From Chitinibacter sp. FCG-7 (GTDB taxonomy: Bacteria; Pseudomonadota; Gammaproteobacteria; Burkholderiales; Chitinibacteraceae): a stretch of 64,000 nucleotides of DNA. Shown piece by piece: positions 42,355 through 52,269 of this stretch (its first letter is position 1; the number at the start of each line of letters is the position of its first letter). The translations under genes and the position numbers were made by a program. The notes beneath the pieces were generated by a model that was not told the origin of the DNA, made no database searches, and saw only the letters and a program-made list of their open reading frames with translations. Where the stretch lies: NCBI RefSeq assembly GCF_040047665.1, contig NZ_CP157355.1:620001-684000 (forward strand), written 5' to 3'.

Positions 42355-44928
42355 ATGGCTAAAAAATCAGCAAGCGAAGCCCCAACCCACACCCCGATGA
42401 TGCAGCAATATCTCGCGCTCAAGGCCGATCATCAGGACAAGCTGGTTTTTTACCGCATGGGCGATTTTTACGAGCTGTTTTACGACGATGCGATCAAAGC
42501 GGCACGTCTACTCGATATCACGCTGACCACACGCGGCGCCAGCGCGGGCGAGCCGATCAAGATGTGCGGCATTCCGTTTCATTCGCTCGAACCCTACTTG
42601 GCCAAACTGGTAAAACTCGGTGAATCGGTCGCGATTTGCGAACAGGTCGGCGATCCGGCCACCAGCAAAGGCCCGGTTGAGCGCAAAGTGATGCGCGTGA
42701 TTACGCCCGGCACCTTGACCGACGCCGCGCTGCTCGACGACAAACAGGAAAACCGCCTGCTCGCAATCCGCATGGTGCGCGGCAAAATGGGTATGGCGTG
42801 GCTCTCGCTCGCTTCCGGTGACTTTGCGCTGATGGATACCGACGTTGAAAAGCTGCCGTCCGAGCTGGAGCGCTTGCGCCCCGCCGAGATTTTAATCAGC
42901 GACGAAGCCGAGCTGACGCTGTTTGATCAGCTGCGCATCCCGGTGCGCCGCGTCGCCAGCTGGCAATTTGATGCAGCCAGCGCCGAGCGTAATCTCACGC
43001 GCCATTTTGCCGTGCATGATCTGGCAGGCTTCGGGCTTTCGTCAAACAATCGCGAGCCGCTGTTAGCGCTCGGCGCAGCTGGCGCGCTGCTTGAATATGT
43101 GCGCAGCACGCAAGGCGGCGCACTGCCTGCGCTGGCAGGATTGCGCGTTGAGTCACACAGCCAGTACATCGAGCTTGACGCCGCGACACGCCGAAATCTG
43201 GAAATCACCGAAACCATCCGTGGCGAAGCCGCGCCGACGCTGTTCTCCTTGCTCGACAACTGCGCGACCGGCATGGGTTCGCGCCTGCTCGCGCAATGGC
43301 TGCATCACCCGCTGCGCAATCACGGCAAGATTCTGGAGCGCCAGTCGGCAATTGGTACGCTGCTTGACGTCGGCAGCAGCGAGAATCTCTACACGCAGTT
43401 ACGCGAAATCGCCGACATCGAACGGATTGTGTCACGGATTGCCTTGAAATCGGCGCGACCACGCGATCTGGCGAGCTTGCGCGATAGTTTGCGCGTACTG
43501 CCCGATTTGGCCGCACAAATGCCTGACGGCGGCTTGTTCAGCGGCCTTGCGCACGCCATGCAGGCCGAGCCGACGATTTATCAGCTGCTTGCAGCCGCCA
43601 TTTTGCCCGAGCCGGGCGTACTGATTCGTGAAGGCGGCGTCATCGCCGATGGTTATTCGAGCGATCTGGACGAGCTGCGCGCGATTCAGAATAATTGCGG
43701 CGAATTTCTGACCATGCTGGAATCGCGCGAGCGCGAACGCACTGGCATTGCCACCTTGCGGGTGGAGTATAACCGTGTAGCTGGCTTCTTTATTGAGGTT
43801 ACCAACTCATACGTGGGGCAGGTACCTGACGATTATCGCCGTCGCCAGACGATGAAAAACGCCGAGCGCTATATCACGCCCGAGCTGAAACAATTTGAAG
43901 AAAAAGCGCTGTCGGCCAATGAGCGTGCCTTGGCGCTGGAAAAACAGCTCTACGAATCGGTGCTCGACGCACTGCAAAGCTATCTGGCAACGCTGCGCCT
44001 AACTGCGCAAGCCGTCGCGACGCTCGACGTGCTGGTTTGTCTGGCGCAACGTGCGCAATTATCCGGCTATATCGCGCCGCAATTTTGCGACGATGCAGTC
44101 CTGAACATCGACGCGGGTCGCCATCCAGTCGTCGAAGATCAGATCGACGATTTCATCCCGAACAGCGTCGATTTTCATCTGGCGCGCAAACTGCTGCTGA
44201 TCACCGGCCCGAATATGGGCGGTAAATCGACCTATATGCGCCAAGTGGCGCTGATCGCGCTACTGGCTCATGTCGGATCGTACGTTCCCGCCACCGCAGC
44301 CAAAATCGGTCGCCTCGATCGAATTTTTACCCGCATTGGCGCGAGCGACGATCTGGCTGGCGGCCGCTCGACGTTTATGGTCGAAATGACCGAAACGGCG
44401 AATATTCTGAATAACGCGGGTGAACATTCCTTAGTTTTGATGGACGAAGTGGGTCGCGGCACCTCAACCTTTGATGGCTTGGCGCTGGCGTGGTCGATTG
44501 CCAAAGCGCTGATCGAAAAAAACCGCTGCTACACGCTGTTTGCGACGCATTATTTCGAACTAACGCGGCTGGCGCAGGATTACGCGCAAGTGGCCAATGT
44601 GCATCTGGATGCGGTTGAGCACAAAGACCGGATCGTCTTTTTGCACGCAGTGCAGGAAGGTCCGGCCTCGCAAAGTTATGGTGTGGCGGTGGCCAGCTTG
44701 GCTGGCGTGCCCAAAGAAGTAGTTCGCGGCGCGAAACGCAAATTGCAGGAGCTGGAGCAAGGCAGCTTCAATAATGGCTTGCAAGCCGACCTGTTTGCCC
44801 CCATTTTCACGGCAGAACCCGAAGTTGAATCACATCCGGCGATTGAACTGCTAGCTGCGGTTATCCCTGATCAAATTAGCCCGCGCGAAGCGCTGGAGAT
44901 GATCTATAAACTCAAAGAACTAATTTAG
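42355..44928 (+). CDS. mutS: DNA mismatch repair protein MutS
   Basis: 857 residues. MutS recognises mismatches and starts methyl-directed or nick-directed repair with MutL. The mismatch-binding motif [15 protein letters not shown] (Phe and Glu wedge) and the ABC ATPase are visible: Walker [10 protein letters not shown] near residue 618, Walker [17 protein letters not shown]. Start at ATG 42355 ([19 protein letters not shown]). The frame is open further upstream through the palindromic element, but without a ribosome site. Confidence 0.97.
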   Translation: MAKKSASEAPTHTPMMQQYLALKADHQDKLVFYRMGDFYELFYDDAIKAARLLDITLTTRGASAGEPIKMCGIPFHSLEPYLAKLVKLGESVAICEQVGDPATSKGPVERKVMRVITPGTLTDAALLDDKQENRLLAIRMVRGKMGMAWLSLASGDFALMDTDVEKLPSELERLRPAEILISDEAELTLFDQLRIPVRRVASWQFDAASAERNLTRHFAVHDLAGFGLSSNNREPLLALGAAGALLEYVRSTQGGALPALAGLRVESHSQYIELDAATRRNLEITETIRGEAAPTLFSLLDNCATGMGSRLLAQWLHHPLRNHGKILERQSAIGTLLDVGSSENLYTQLREIADIERIVSRIALKSARPRDLASLRDSLRVLPDLAAQMPDGGLFSGLAHAMQAEPTIYQLLAAAILPEPGVLIREGGVIADGYSSDLDELRAIQNNCGEFLTMLESRERERTGIATLRVEYNRVAGFFIEVTNSYVGQVPDDYRRRQTMKNAERYITPELKQFEEKALSANERALALEKQLYESVLDALQSYLATLRLTAQAVATLDVLVCLAQRAQLSGYIAPQFCDDAVLNIDAGRHPVVEDQIDDFIPNSVDFHLARKLLLITGPNMGGKSTYMRQVALIALLAHVGSYVPATAAKIGRLDRIFTRIGASDDLAGGRSTFMVEMTETANILNNAGEHSLVLMDEVGRGTSTFDGLALAWSIAKALIEKNRCYTLFATHYFELTRLAQDYAQVANVHLDAVEHKDRIVFLHAVQEGPASQSYGVAVASLAGVPKEVVRGAKRKLQELEQGSFNNGLQADLFAPIFTAEPEVESHPAIELLAAVIPDQISPREALEMIYKLKELI

Positions 44929-44991
44929 ATCAAGCTAGGGTAATATTTACCTTCTGCATCGACAAAAAATGGCTAGCCTGTCTGTAAGGAA

Positions 44992-45052
44992 TCGACCCTA
45001 AGTGATTTTTAGTATTGCTCCGCTTGGCAGGGCACTAAAAACCCTGGGTCGA
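44992..45052. promoter_or_regulatory. 61-bp imperfect dyad upstream of an unknown gene
   Basis: Outer arms TCGACCC (44992) and GGGTCGA (45046-45052), inner arms TTTTTAGT (45006-45013) and ACTAAAAA (45034-45041), around a 20-base centre. It lies 36 bases before the unknown gene at 45089. It could be a regulator site or a leader RNA fold. Confidence 0.45.
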
Positions 45053-45088
45053 AAAGTTACGTACACCCAGCAATAAAAAGGATAAATC

Positions 45089-45544
45089 ATGAATTCTGCT
45101 ACCGAACTTTCAGCGCCGCAGGCTGATCAGCAAGGCACTACTTTACTGGATTTGGCGCGGATGATTTCCGACTCTGGCGAGCAAGATGCCATAAAGCTTA
45201 ACGATTTGAAGTCGAGCGTTGACCATGAAATGCGCCGTTTTGGTGACGATTTGTCCGGCCACCTGAGTGCGCATGCACAAGTGAAAGTACCACCAGCCTA
45301 CCAGCTGCGCAGCGCAGAACAAGGCAAGGTGATGGTGGTGGGCGATCACCCGGACAAAGCGGCGATTGAAAACTATCTGAACAACGACACCCGCTTGCTC
45401 AAGTGGTTTAAAGAGCTTGAGGTTTTGTTCGAAATCCAGCGCCGTCTTGAACTTGATGCGGCAGGCGAAAGCATGGAAGGTCAGGTATTCAATCTGGGCA
45501 TGACCAGCCTGGGCTGCATTGCCTTCTTTACCAGCGAACAATAA
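45089..45544 (+). CDS. hypothetical protein
   Basis: 151 residues, not recognised. Acidic and soluble: no signal peptide or membrane segment. The sequence is well formed, with helical segments (LLDLARMISDSGEQDAIKLNDLKSS, DTRLLKWFKELEVLFEIQRRLEL) and a C-terminal hydrophobic strand FNLGMTSLGCIAFF. AAAGG precedes the ATG. It has a structured upstream region and a strong hairpin downstream, so it seems to be its own transcription unit. Confidence 0.7.
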   Translation: MNSATELSAPQADQQGTTLLDLARMISDSGEQDAIKLNDLKSSVDHEMRRFGDDLSGHLSAHAQVKVPPAYQLRSAEQGKVMVVGDHPDKAAIENYLNNDTRLLKWFKELEVLFEIQRRLELDAAGESMEGQVFNLGMTSLGCIAFFTSEQ

Positions 45545-45561
45545 ACACTCCGCATCACCCC

Positions 45562-45596
45562 GAAGCCGCCCGCCAGCGCTACGCTGGGGCGGCTTC
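45562..45596 (+). terminator. strong hairpin after the hypothetical gene at 45089
   Basis: A continuous stem: GAAGCCGCCC then CCAGCG, a CTA loop, CGCTGG and GGCGGCTTC, followed by TGCCGTTTT. Stem strength is high but the T-run is short, so it is a probable intrinsic terminator. Confidence 0.7.
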
Positions 45597-45740
45597 TGCC
45601 GTTTTGATGCAGACGCAGCCGACTCAAAAACATCGCGAGTGCTTCGACGATCTGGCCAAAATAAAAAATGCCCACCATTGTCTAGCGCAAGATTCGAATC
45701 TGCTCATCGTTTTTCAGCGGTCTGTTCATGGCATAAGCGG

Positions 45741-45746
45741 TATAAT
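45741..45746 (+). promoter_or_regulatory. -10 box before rluB
   Basis: A perfect TATAAT 29 bases before the rluB ATG. The -35 region (45718-45723, CGGTCT at 17-bp spacing) is poor, so only the -10 is supported. Confidence 0.45.
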
Positions 45747-45774
45747 CATTCCTTATTCAACAGGCACATATCCC

Positions 45775-46983
45775 ATGAAAACCACTAAAGCTCGTCGCCC
45801 GCAACCGGCCATTCGAGAAGCCAAAGCGAACGACCAACAGCGCGCAACAACCAAAATCGGTGCTCGTGGGCAGTCCGCTGCCGGTGAATCACGTTTTGGC
45901 AATATCAAGAAAAAGAAAACCTCGGGTCCGGACATGGGGCGCTCGTCCACGCCAGCCACCAGCAAAAAGCGCAGCTCGCCCACCAGCGGAATGAGCCGCA
46001 TGGTGGCTCAAGCCATTGCCAAAACAGCCATCGCCCGCGAAGTACAAGGCATCAAACCGGCTACCGAGAACAGCACAGCAGCAGAAACCCAAACCACGAT
46101 TCGCGATAGCAAATTGCGCCCAAGCGCCAAGCGGGCCAAGAAAATGCCGCAGCGCCATGGCTCACAGCACGAAATTTCAGCGCAGAAGCAGTTGCGTGAA
46201 AAACGGCTGACCACTGATCAGATTGGCGACGAGCGCCTGCAAAAGGCGCTGGCCTTCTCCGGCATTGGCTCGCGCCGCGAAATGGAAGAAATCATTGAAG
46301 CCGGTCGCGTTAGCGTCAACGGTAAAATCGCCGATCTGGGCGCCAAAGTCAGCCCGGGCGATGAAGTACGGATTGATGGCAAACGTATTGCGCTCAAATG
46401 GCAGGATCGCCTGCCTCGCGTCATCATGTACCACAAAGAAGAAGGCGAGCTGGTTAGCCGTGATGACCCGGAAGGCCGTGTCACCGTGTTTGACCGTCTC
46501 AAGCGGATTTACTCAAGCAAATGGGTCGCCATTGGTCGTCTGGACTTTAACACCTCGGGTTTGCTGCTGTTTACGACCTCGGGCGAGCTGGCCAATCGCA
46601 TGATGCACCCGAGCTTTGAAGTCGAGCGTGAATATGCAGTTCGCGTTCATGGCCAGCTCACGCCAGAGCAAATGAAAGAAATGGTCAATGGCATCGAGCT
46701 CGATGACGGCCCGGCCAACTTCAGCCGCATCGAAGATCGTGGCGGCGAAGGCCAGAATCACTGGTATCACGTCGTGCTAAAAGAAGGTCGTAATCGTGAA
46801 GTGCGCCGGATGTTCGAGCACTACAACCTGATGGTCAGCCGCCTGATGCGGATCCGCTTTGGGATGTTCAATCTGCCGGGGCGTCTCAAACGCGGCCAGT
46901 TTTATGAATTGACCGAAACCGAAGTGCTGGCCGTGATGAAATGGGCTGACCTGACCATGATGGGTCAGGTGAAAAGACGATAA
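45775..46983 (+). CDS. rluB: 23S rRNA pseudouridine(2605) synthase RluB-type
   Basis: 402 residues. The S4 domain (ERLQKALAFSGIGSRREMEEIIEAGRVSVNG) and the pseudouridine synthase core are visible, with catalytic Asp in VGRLDFNTSGLLLFT-like IGRLDFNTSGLLLF and the closing REVRRMFEHYNLMVSRLMRIRFG. An N-terminal extension of about 145 residues is rich in Lys, Arg, Ser, Thr and Gln, probably disordered and RNA-binding. Start at ATG 45775; the frame is open to 45604 but a -10 box lies at 45741. greB follows 18 bases later. Confidence 0.92.
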   Translation: MKTTKARRPQPAIREAKANDQQRATTKIGARGQSAAGESRFGNIKKKKTSGPDMGRSSTPATSKKRSSPTSGMSRMVAQAIAKTAIAREVQGIKPATENSTAAETQTTIRDSKLRPSAKRAKKMPQRHGSQHEISAQKQLREKRLTTDQIGDERLQKALAFSGIGSRREMEEIIEAGRVSVNGKIADLGAKVSPGDEVRIDGKRIALKWQDRLPRVIMYHKEEGELVSRDDPEGRVTVFDRLKRIYSSKWVAIGRLDFNTSGLLLFTTSGELANRMMHPSFEVEREYAVRVHGQLTPEQMKEMVNGIELDDGPANFSRIEDRGGEGQNHWYHVVLKEGRNREVRRMFEHYNLMVSRLMRIRFGMFNLPGRLKRGQFYELTETEVLAVMKWADLTMMGQVKRR

Positions 46984-47001
46984 ACGGACAGCAGCGCAGA
47001 C

Positions 47002-47559
47002 ATGAGCAAAGCGTTTACCAAAGAAAACGACGGCGACGATGACGAGCTGCCCGCGGAACTCGCCGTTCCAGCGGGCAGTAAAAACTATATGACGCCACAG
47101 GGCTGGCAGCGAATGAAAACCGAGCTTTACGAGCTGGTTAACAAGGAGCGTCCGCACGTCACCCAGGTGGTCAATTGGGCGGCCAGCAATGGCGATAGAT
47201 CGGAAAACGCCGATTATCAATATGGCAAACGCCGCCTGCGCGAGATTGACCGTCGCATTCGTTTTTTAAGCAAACGACTGGAAAACGCCGAAGTCATCGA
47301 CCCGGAAACCCGCGAAGCCACCGACCAGATTTTCTTTAGCGCCACCGTCACGTATTTGCGTGAAGATGGCCGTGAAGAAACGGTGGTGATTGTCGGTGTG
47401 GATGAAACCAATTTGCCCCTCAATCACATCAGCTGGACTTCGCCTGTAGCGCGTGCGCTAATCAAGGCGCGCGAAGGCGATGTGGTGCATTTGCGCACCC
47501 CGGCAGGCAGCGAAGAGCTGGAAGTAATACAAGTATGTTATGTAAGAATTGAAAGCTAA
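47002..47559 (+). CDS. greB: transcription elongation factor GreB
   Basis: 185 residues. Gre factors enter the RNA polymerase secondary channel and stimulate cleavage of backtracked transcripts. The N-terminal coiled coil with the acidic tip is visible (NGDRSENADYQYGKRRLREIDRRIRFLSKRLENAEVID), as is the C-terminal FKBP-like domain. GreB rather than GreA is suggested by YMTPQGWQRMKTEL and the length. An acidic N-terminal tail of about 25 residues is an addition to the usual family start. It follows rluB closely and is probably cotranscribed. Confidence 0.94.
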   Translation: MSKAFTKENDGDDDELPAELAVPAGSKNYMTPQGWQRMKTELYELVNKERPHVTQVVNWAASNGDRSENADYQYGKRRLREIDRRIRFLSKRLENAEVIDPETREATDQIFFSATVTYLREDGREETVVIVGVDETNLPLNHISWTSPVARALIKAREGDVVHLRTPAGSEELEVIQVCYVRIES

Positions 47560-47639
47560 GTGTTTGCTTTACAACGACAACATCAACATACAGCTTAAAC
47601 GTTTTGCCAGATACAAAGTGCTACTGGTATTGTTCTGGC

Positions 47640-49742
47640 ATGAATTCACATAACCACGCGACCAGCAGCCTTTTTCGGCGGGTTCTGCGCAGCATGGCGC
47701 TGCGCATTGCCATTGCCGCCTGCCTGATTTCTGCGCTGAGCTACTACTACAGCTACGTGCGCCTGCAAGAAGAAGCGCTCAGCAATCTGTCCAAATACAT
47801 TGATACGCGCAGCCAGCTCGAAAGCGAGCTATTTATCAATGCCGAATCGAACACCAAACTCATCCGCGACGATTTCCTTCGCCGCTATGCCCAGGCGCAG
47901 ACTCAGGACTTTAGCGCTCAATTTGGCGCGCTCGTTCGTCAGGATAGAGACGGCATGTGGCGGGTCAAGGCTGAAATTGACCACTTTGAGCATCAAGCCA
48001 CGATTGCCCTCTTGCCAACCGTCAAGCAGACGCCGGAACTGAAGCGCCAGGTCGTTCTGGCGCACCAGATTCTGAGCCAGTACGGGCCGGCCTATCGTGG
48101 CCGCAGTTACGATACCTTTATTGACCTCAATGTCTCCGATGTCAGCCTGATGTATCTGCCCATCCTTAACTACGCCAGAAATGGCTCGGTGGATGATTTT
48201 GCCGAAGATCTCGAAACCGAACTGGGTGCACTCCCCGAGCGCAATCCGGCGCGCAAAACCTTCTGGACCGGCATTTACTACGACAAACAAGCGCTGGAAT
48301 GGATGGTCTCGGTGGTCACCCCGATTGACTATCTGGGTCAATATATCGGCGGCGTCGGCCAGGATATACCGCTCGATCAGCTGATTACGCGCACCAATAA
48401 TGTCAGCATTCCGGGCACGCACAATATGATTTTCAGCCGGGACGGCATGCTGCTGGCTCACCCGGACTATATGGCCAAAATCCAGGCCAACAATGGCACA
48501 CTGGATATGCGCAAGGCCGACCCAGTGCTGCAGGGCATTTTCAATGTGGTCAGCAAAGCCGCCGCCAAAGATCGATTTATTGAGAGCAGCGATGGTCGAT
48601 CATGGCTGGGCATCGCGCCAATCAAGGGGGCAGACTGGCTCTTTGTCACCGTGTATCCCAAGCGCCTGCTTGAAGAAAAAGCCGCTCTGGCCGCCAGCAT
48701 GGTGCTGGTGCTAGGCATCGTTGCCTTGGCTGTGGAGCTGGGCTTGCTGGCCATGGTGCTGCGCAATGACGTTGCCCGCCCGCTGGAGCGCCTGAAAAAC
48801 GCAATTCGCGCCCTGGCCGCGGGCAAGCAAAGCAATCAGCTCGATTTGCACCGCAGCGACGAAATCGGCGAGCTGGCGCGAACCTTCAATGAAATGTCGC
48901 ATACCGTCCAGTCGCACCGCATCCATCTGGAAGATCTGGTGGCCGACCGCACGCAAGAGCTGGCCACGCGCAATCTGCAACTGGAAGCGGCTAACGAAGC
49001 ACTAAAATACCTCAATCAAGAGAAAAACGAGCTACTGGCGATTGCCGCGCACGATCTGAAAAACCCGGTAGCCAGTATCCAGGGCATGGCTGGCCTGCTC
49101 AATGAGCGGCTAGACAGCTGGCCGACCGAGAAAATCAAAGACAGGCTTGATGGCATTCACCTACTGGCAGGGCGTATGCAGCGCATTATCAGCAATCTGC
49201 TCGATCACGACGCGCTGGAAGCTGGATCGGTGCAGATGCAGATCGAAGAGATTGATCTGGATGAGCTCATTAGCGACACGCTGATCACTTGGCGCGAGCG
49301 CCTGCATAGCAAGCAGCAAACCATTCACTACAGCCCAAGCCAGCTTATCGTGCATGCCGATCGGCAAGCGCTGTGGCAGATCTTGGATAATCTGATCTCC
49401 AACGCAGTGAAATATTCACCTAACGAACAAAGTATCCTGATCAGCGCCCAGCTCACCGACGATGGCGTCGAGCTCACAGTGAGCGATCATGGTCCCGGTA
49501 TTGCGCCACATGAAATCGGCATGCTGTTCAAAAAATTTAGCCGCCTGTCTGCGCGCCCCACCGGCGGTGAGCACACGACCGGGCTGGGTTTATCCATCGT
49601 TAAAAAGTTGGTCGAAGCCATGTACGGGCAAATCCGGTGCGAGAGCCAGTTTGGTCAGGGTGCCCGCTTTATTGTAACGCTGCCACCCGTTCGCCAGCAT
49701 CTTGCCGCAAGCAGCGCCCATCGCCAGCAGGAACAAGCCTGA
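47640..49742 (+). CDS. sensor histidine kinase with Cache-like sensor and HAMP
   Basis: 700 residues. A membrane helix near 21-40 (MALRIAIAACLISALSYYY), a large periplasmic dCache-like sensor (about 45-340, with WTGIYYDKQALEWMVSVVTPI), a second helix near 350-375, HAMP, then the kinase. His471 is in IAAHDLKNPVASIQG, the N box is LDNLISNAVKYS, and G boxes are VSDHGPGI and TTGLGLSIVKKLVEAM. No response regulator is adjacent, so it is an orphan kinase. Start at ATG 47640; a TTG frame begins 12 codons earlier. A terminator follows at 49764. Confidence 0.9.
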   Translation: MNSHNHATSSLFRRVLRSMALRIAIAACLISALSYYYSYVRLQEEALSNLSKYIDTRSQLESELFINAESNTKLIRDDFLRRYAQAQTQDFSAQFGALVRQDRDGMWRVKAEIDHFEHQATIALLPTVKQTPELKRQVVLAHQILSQYGPAYRGRSYDTFIDLNVSDVSLMYLPILNYARNGSVDDFAEDLETELGALPERNPARKTFWTGIYYDKQALEWMVSVVTPIDYLGQYIGGVGQDIPLDQLITRTNNVSIPGTHNMIFSRDGMLLAHPDYMAKIQANNGTLDMRKADPVLQGIFNVVSKAAAKDRFIESSDGRSWLGIAPIKGADWLFVTVYPKRLLEEKAALAASMVLVLGIVALAVELGLLAMVLRNDVARPLERLKNAIRALAAGKQSNQLDLHRSDEIGELARTFNEMSHTVQSHRIHLEDLVADRTQELATRNLQLEAANEALKYLNQEKNELLAIAAHDLKNPVASIQGMAGLLNERLDSWPTEKIKDRLDGIHLLAGRMQRIISNLLDHDALEAGSVQMQIEEIDLDELISDTLITWRERLHSKQQTIHYSPSQLIVHADRQALWQILDNLISNAVKYSPNEQSILISAQLTDDGVELTVSDHGPGIAPHEIGMLFKKFSRLSARPTGGEHTTGLGLSIVKKLVEAMYGQIRCESQFGQGARFIVTLPPVRQHLAASSAHRQQEQA

Positions 49743-49763
49743 GTTTTGCGTTAGAATCACGAG

Positions 49764-49800
49764 CTGCATTGCGCCACGTCGGTGTGATGCAGTTTTTTTT
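49764..49800 (+). terminator. intrinsic terminator after the sensor kinase gene
   Basis: Hairpin closed by CTGCAT (49764-49769) and ATGCAG (49787-49792), with an inner CAC/GTG pair, followed by eight T. Lies between the kinase and thyA. Confidence 0.8.
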
Positions 49801-49823
49801 ACGGCTAGCCCACGGAGTTTTCG

Positions 49824-50645
49824 ATGCGCCAATATCTGGATTTACTGCAACACGTTTTGGATACTGGCGTTGCCAAGGAAGACCGCACCGGCACTGGCAC
49901 CGTGTCGATTTTCGGCCATCAGATGCGCTTTAATCTGGCCGAAGGTTTTCCGCTGGTCACCACCAAGAAAACGCATCTGAAATCGATCATCAATGAATTG
50001 CTGTGGTTTTTGCGCGGCGACACCAATGTGCGCTGGCTGCAGGAACACGGTGTGACGATCTGGGACGAATGGGCGCGTGAAGACGGCGAACTAGGCCCAG
50101 TGTATGGCTACCAGTGGCGCAGCTGGCCAACCGCCGATGGCCGCCATATCGACCAGATTAGCGAAGTGGTGAAGCAACTCAAAACCAACCCTGACTCGCG
50201 CCGCATCATTGTGTCGGCATGGAATGTTGGCGAAATCGAAAACATGGCTTTGCCACCCTGCCATGCTTTTTTCCAGTTTTATGTTGCGCCAGCGCAGCCG
50301 GGCGACGCGGATCAGCGCGGCAAATTGTCATGCCAGCTGTATCAGCGTAGCGCCGATTTATTCCTTGGCGTGCCGTTCAATATCGCCTCGTACGCGACGC
50401 TCGTGCTAATGCTGGCGCAAGTATGCGATTTACAGCCGGGCGATTTTGTCTGGACAGGCGGTGATTGCCATATTTACCGCAATCATTTTGATCAGGTCAA
50501 AGAGCAGCTGTCACGCGAGCCGCGCAGCTTGCCCACGCTGAAACTCAATCCGGCCAAAACCGATATTTTCAGCTTCGAGTTTGAGGATTTCACGCTTGAA
50601 GGGTACGATCCGCATCCGGCAATCAAAGCGCCCGTTGCCGTTTAA
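49824..50645 (+). CDS. thyA: thymidylate synthase
   Basis: 273 residues, normal length. ThyA methylates dUMP to dTMP with methylenetetrahydrofolate. Catalytic Cys146 is in [11 protein letters not shown], and the family blocks [40 protein letters not shown] and GDCHIYRNH are complete. CGGAG lies about eight bases before the ATG. No dihydrofolate reductase gene follows in the window. Confidence 0.97.
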   Translation: MRQYLDLLQHVLDTGVAKEDRTGTGTVSIFGHQMRFNLAEGFPLVTTKKTHLKSIINELLWFLRGDTNVRWLQEHGVTIWDEWAREDGELGPVYGYQWRSWPTADGRHIDQISEVVKQLKTNPDSRRIIVSAWNVGEIENMALPPCHAFFQFYVAPAQPGDADQRGKLSCQLYQRSADLFLGVPFNIASYATLVLMLAQVCDLQPGDFVWTGGDCHIYRNHFDQVKEQLSREPRSLPTLKLNPAKTDIFSFEFEDFTLEGYDPHPAIKAPVAV

Positions 50646-50653
50646 AATTGCAA

Positions 50654-50702
50654 GGGTATATCTATATAGATCAAATAGTAGTTACTCTACAGAGATATAC
50701 CC
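50654..50702. repeat. 49-bp palindromic element overlapping the 3' end of the ferredoxin gene
   Basis: GGGTATATCTATATAGATCAAAT at the left and CTCTACAGAGATATACCC at the right. Positions 7-10 of the arms (ATCT/AGAT) differ from other copies (TGCC/GGCA) but stay complementary. The stop codon and the last few codons of the minus-strand ferredoxin gene are inside it. Confidence 0.9.
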
Positions 50703-51040
50703 CCAGTAAGCCGTACAATCAGATCGTCTTCGATGACGTAGTGACAAGCCAGTCGCACTTGCTGCGGTGAATCAAAAATCGTCAGTGGCATATTGATTGG
50801 CATCCGGGCGTGGCGCACCAGTACATTGCGCTCCTTGCTGCCAATCTCGATCCAGCGCCGGCTGGCTGCGTGTTCGCAATACACCTGACACGCGCCGCAC
50901 GTTCCCTGCCCGCAGCGCCAGGCCAATGCCAATTTCCCTTCGCGCACCAAGGGGCGAACAGCATCGATCAGCAGAGAGCCTGCCGCCACTTCAACGGCGA
51001 GATCAGCGCGCTCACTCTGGATAAAAGTCACAATCGGCAT
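50687..51040 (-). CDS. 2Fe-2S ferredoxin (plant/adrenodoxin-type fold)
   Basis: 117 residues. The cluster ligands are visible: Cys43, Cys48 and Cys51 in CGQGTCGAC (C-x4-C-x2-C), and Cys99 in RLACHYV. An extra Cys55 is near. This is a small soluble electron carrier; the partner is unknown and no reductase is adjacent. The C-terminal GGISL and the TAG stop come from the 49-bp palindromic element, so the element has set the end of this protein. It is divergent from the yciH gene. Confidence 0.9.
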   Translation of the reverse strand: MPIVTFIQSERADLAVEVAAGSLLIDAVRPLVREGKLALAWRCGQGTCGACQVYCEHAASRRWIEIGSKERNVLVRHARMPINMPLTIFDSPQQVRLACHYVIEDDLIVRLTGGISL

Positions 51041-51086
51041 GACTGCTCACGTTAAAATTAGCCTGTTGAGAATATAGGACTTCCAC

Positions 51087-51434
51087 ATGAAAAAATCGTC
51101 ATCCGGCGGCCTCGTTTACTCAACTGAACATGGTCGCACCTGCCCCGATTGCCGCCAGCCCATCGCGCAATGCAGCTGTAAAACCCCTGCCCTACCCACC
51201 GGCGATGGCATCGTGCGGATTGCACGCGAAGTGCGCAGCGGCAAAACCATCACCGTGATCCGTGGCGTGCTACTGGCTGCGCCCGAGCTGGCCAAACTCG
51301 GGAAAGAGCTCAAAAACCTCTGCGGCAGCGGCGGCACAGTGAAGGATGGCGTGATTGAAATCCAGGGCGATCACCGGGAGCTGATCGCCAAAAAGCTCGC
51401 CGAGCGCTGGAAAGTAAAACTGGCAGGCGGCTAG
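51087..51434 (+). CDS. yciH: SUI1/eIF1-like translation factor YciH
   Basis: 115 residues. The bacterial SUI1 homologue YciH, which affects start-codon selection in E. coli assays. Visible features are the N-terminal Cys cluster CPDCRQPIAQCSC (a likely zinc ribbon), then the SUI1 fold VRSGKTITVIRGV ... LCGSGGTVKDGVIEIQGDHRELIAKKL. The length agrees with E. coli YciH (108). AGGACTT stands before the ATG. Confidence 0.93.
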   Translation: MKKSSSGGLVYSTEHGRTCPDCRQPIAQCSCKTPALPTGDGIVRIAREVRSGKTITVIRGVLLAAPELAKLGKELKNLCGSGGTVKDGVIEIQGDHRELIAKKLAERWKVKLAGG

Positions 51435-51497
51435 TGCAGGGTCGTCTTTAGACGGGTTGAGTTGGTGAGAGATACAAGTACAACAGGCCAATAATCA

Positions 51498-51546
51498 GGG
51501 TATTGCTCTGTAGATCAATCTCTACTTAGATTACAGGGCAATACCC
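51498..51546. repeat. 49-bp palindromic element (intergenic, 3' of def)
   Basis: GGGTATTGCTCTGTAGATCAATC at the left and GATTACAGGGCAATACCC at the right. Very close to the consensus. It ends one base before the stop codon of the minus-strand def gene and so could also serve as its 3' hairpin. Confidence 0.9.
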
Positions 51547-51547
51547 A

Positions 51548-52144
51548 TCAATCGACCCGCTCAGGAAACAACACGTCGGTAAACCCAAAGCGCGTCATAT
51601 CGCCAATGCGTTGCGGATAGAGCACGCCCCATAGGTGATCGCATTCATGCTGCACAACGCGAGCATGAAACCCGTCCACCGTACGATCAATCCGATTGCC
51701 GAATTGATCAAACCCCTGATAACGAATCCGCGCATAGCGTGGCACTTCGCCGCGCAGGCCCGGCACCGACAGACACCCTTCCCAGCCCAGCACTTCTTCA
51801 TCATCCAGCGGCGTAATCACCGGATTGATCAACACCGTTTCGGGCACCGCCTGCGCGTCGGGGTAGCGCTCGCTGTGCGTAAATCCAAATATCACCACCT
51901 GCAAATCAACGCCGATTTGCGGCGCAGCAATGCCGACGCCACCGCTGGCGCGCATGGTGTCAAACAGGTCCGTAATCAGCTGCGCCAGCGCCGGCGTATT
52001 GAAGGCAACAATAGGCTGCGTCTGCTCGGATGTATTGAAGGTAGTGGCAGGCTGCGCCAGTTGGGATGTATCGACGGTCGCGACCGGCTGCGCCAGTCGC
52101 AGCAAACGAGGATCGCCCATTTTCAAAATGGTGCGTACGGCCAT
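51548..52144 (-). CDS. def: peptide deformylase with an N-terminal repeat insertion
   Basis: 198 residues. Removes the formyl group from nascent proteins. All three motifs are intact: GVGIAAPQ (69-76), EGCLS with metal ligand Cys124, and HECDH (166-170). Between the first strand ([16 protein letters not shown]) and the first long helix ([13 protein letters not shown]) there is an added stretch of about 24 residues made of 12-residue units ([36 protein letters not shown]). Typical Def proteins have one such unit. The activity should be retained since the insertion is far from the active site; that is inference. Confidence 0.93.
   Translation of the reverse strand: MAVRTILKMGDPRLLRLAQPVATVDTSQLAQPATTFNTSEQTQPIVAFNTPALAQLITDLFDTMRASGGVGIAAPQIGVDLQVVIFGFTHSERYPDAQAVPETVLINPVITPLDDEEVLGWEGCLSVPGLRGEVPRYARIRYQGFDQFGNRIDRTVDGFHARVVQHECDHLWGVLYPQRIGDMTRFGFTDVLFPERVD
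51996..52103. repeat. 3 x 36-bp tandem repeat inside def
   Basis: Three units starting at 51996, 52032 and 52068, each opening GTATTGAAGG or GTATCGACGG and containing GGCTGCGYC. The exact 36-base spacing keeps the reading frame. Confidence 0.9.
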
Positions 52145-52269
52145 ATTTTCTCCTTGCTTTGCAAGCCAATATCATCAATTGCGTTTCAATCCCATACCAA
52201 ACAGCCCACCACAGCCAAGCCAGGGCAGCGTATCATGGGCAGCTTTGCCACTGCCTGCCATTTTGCCGT

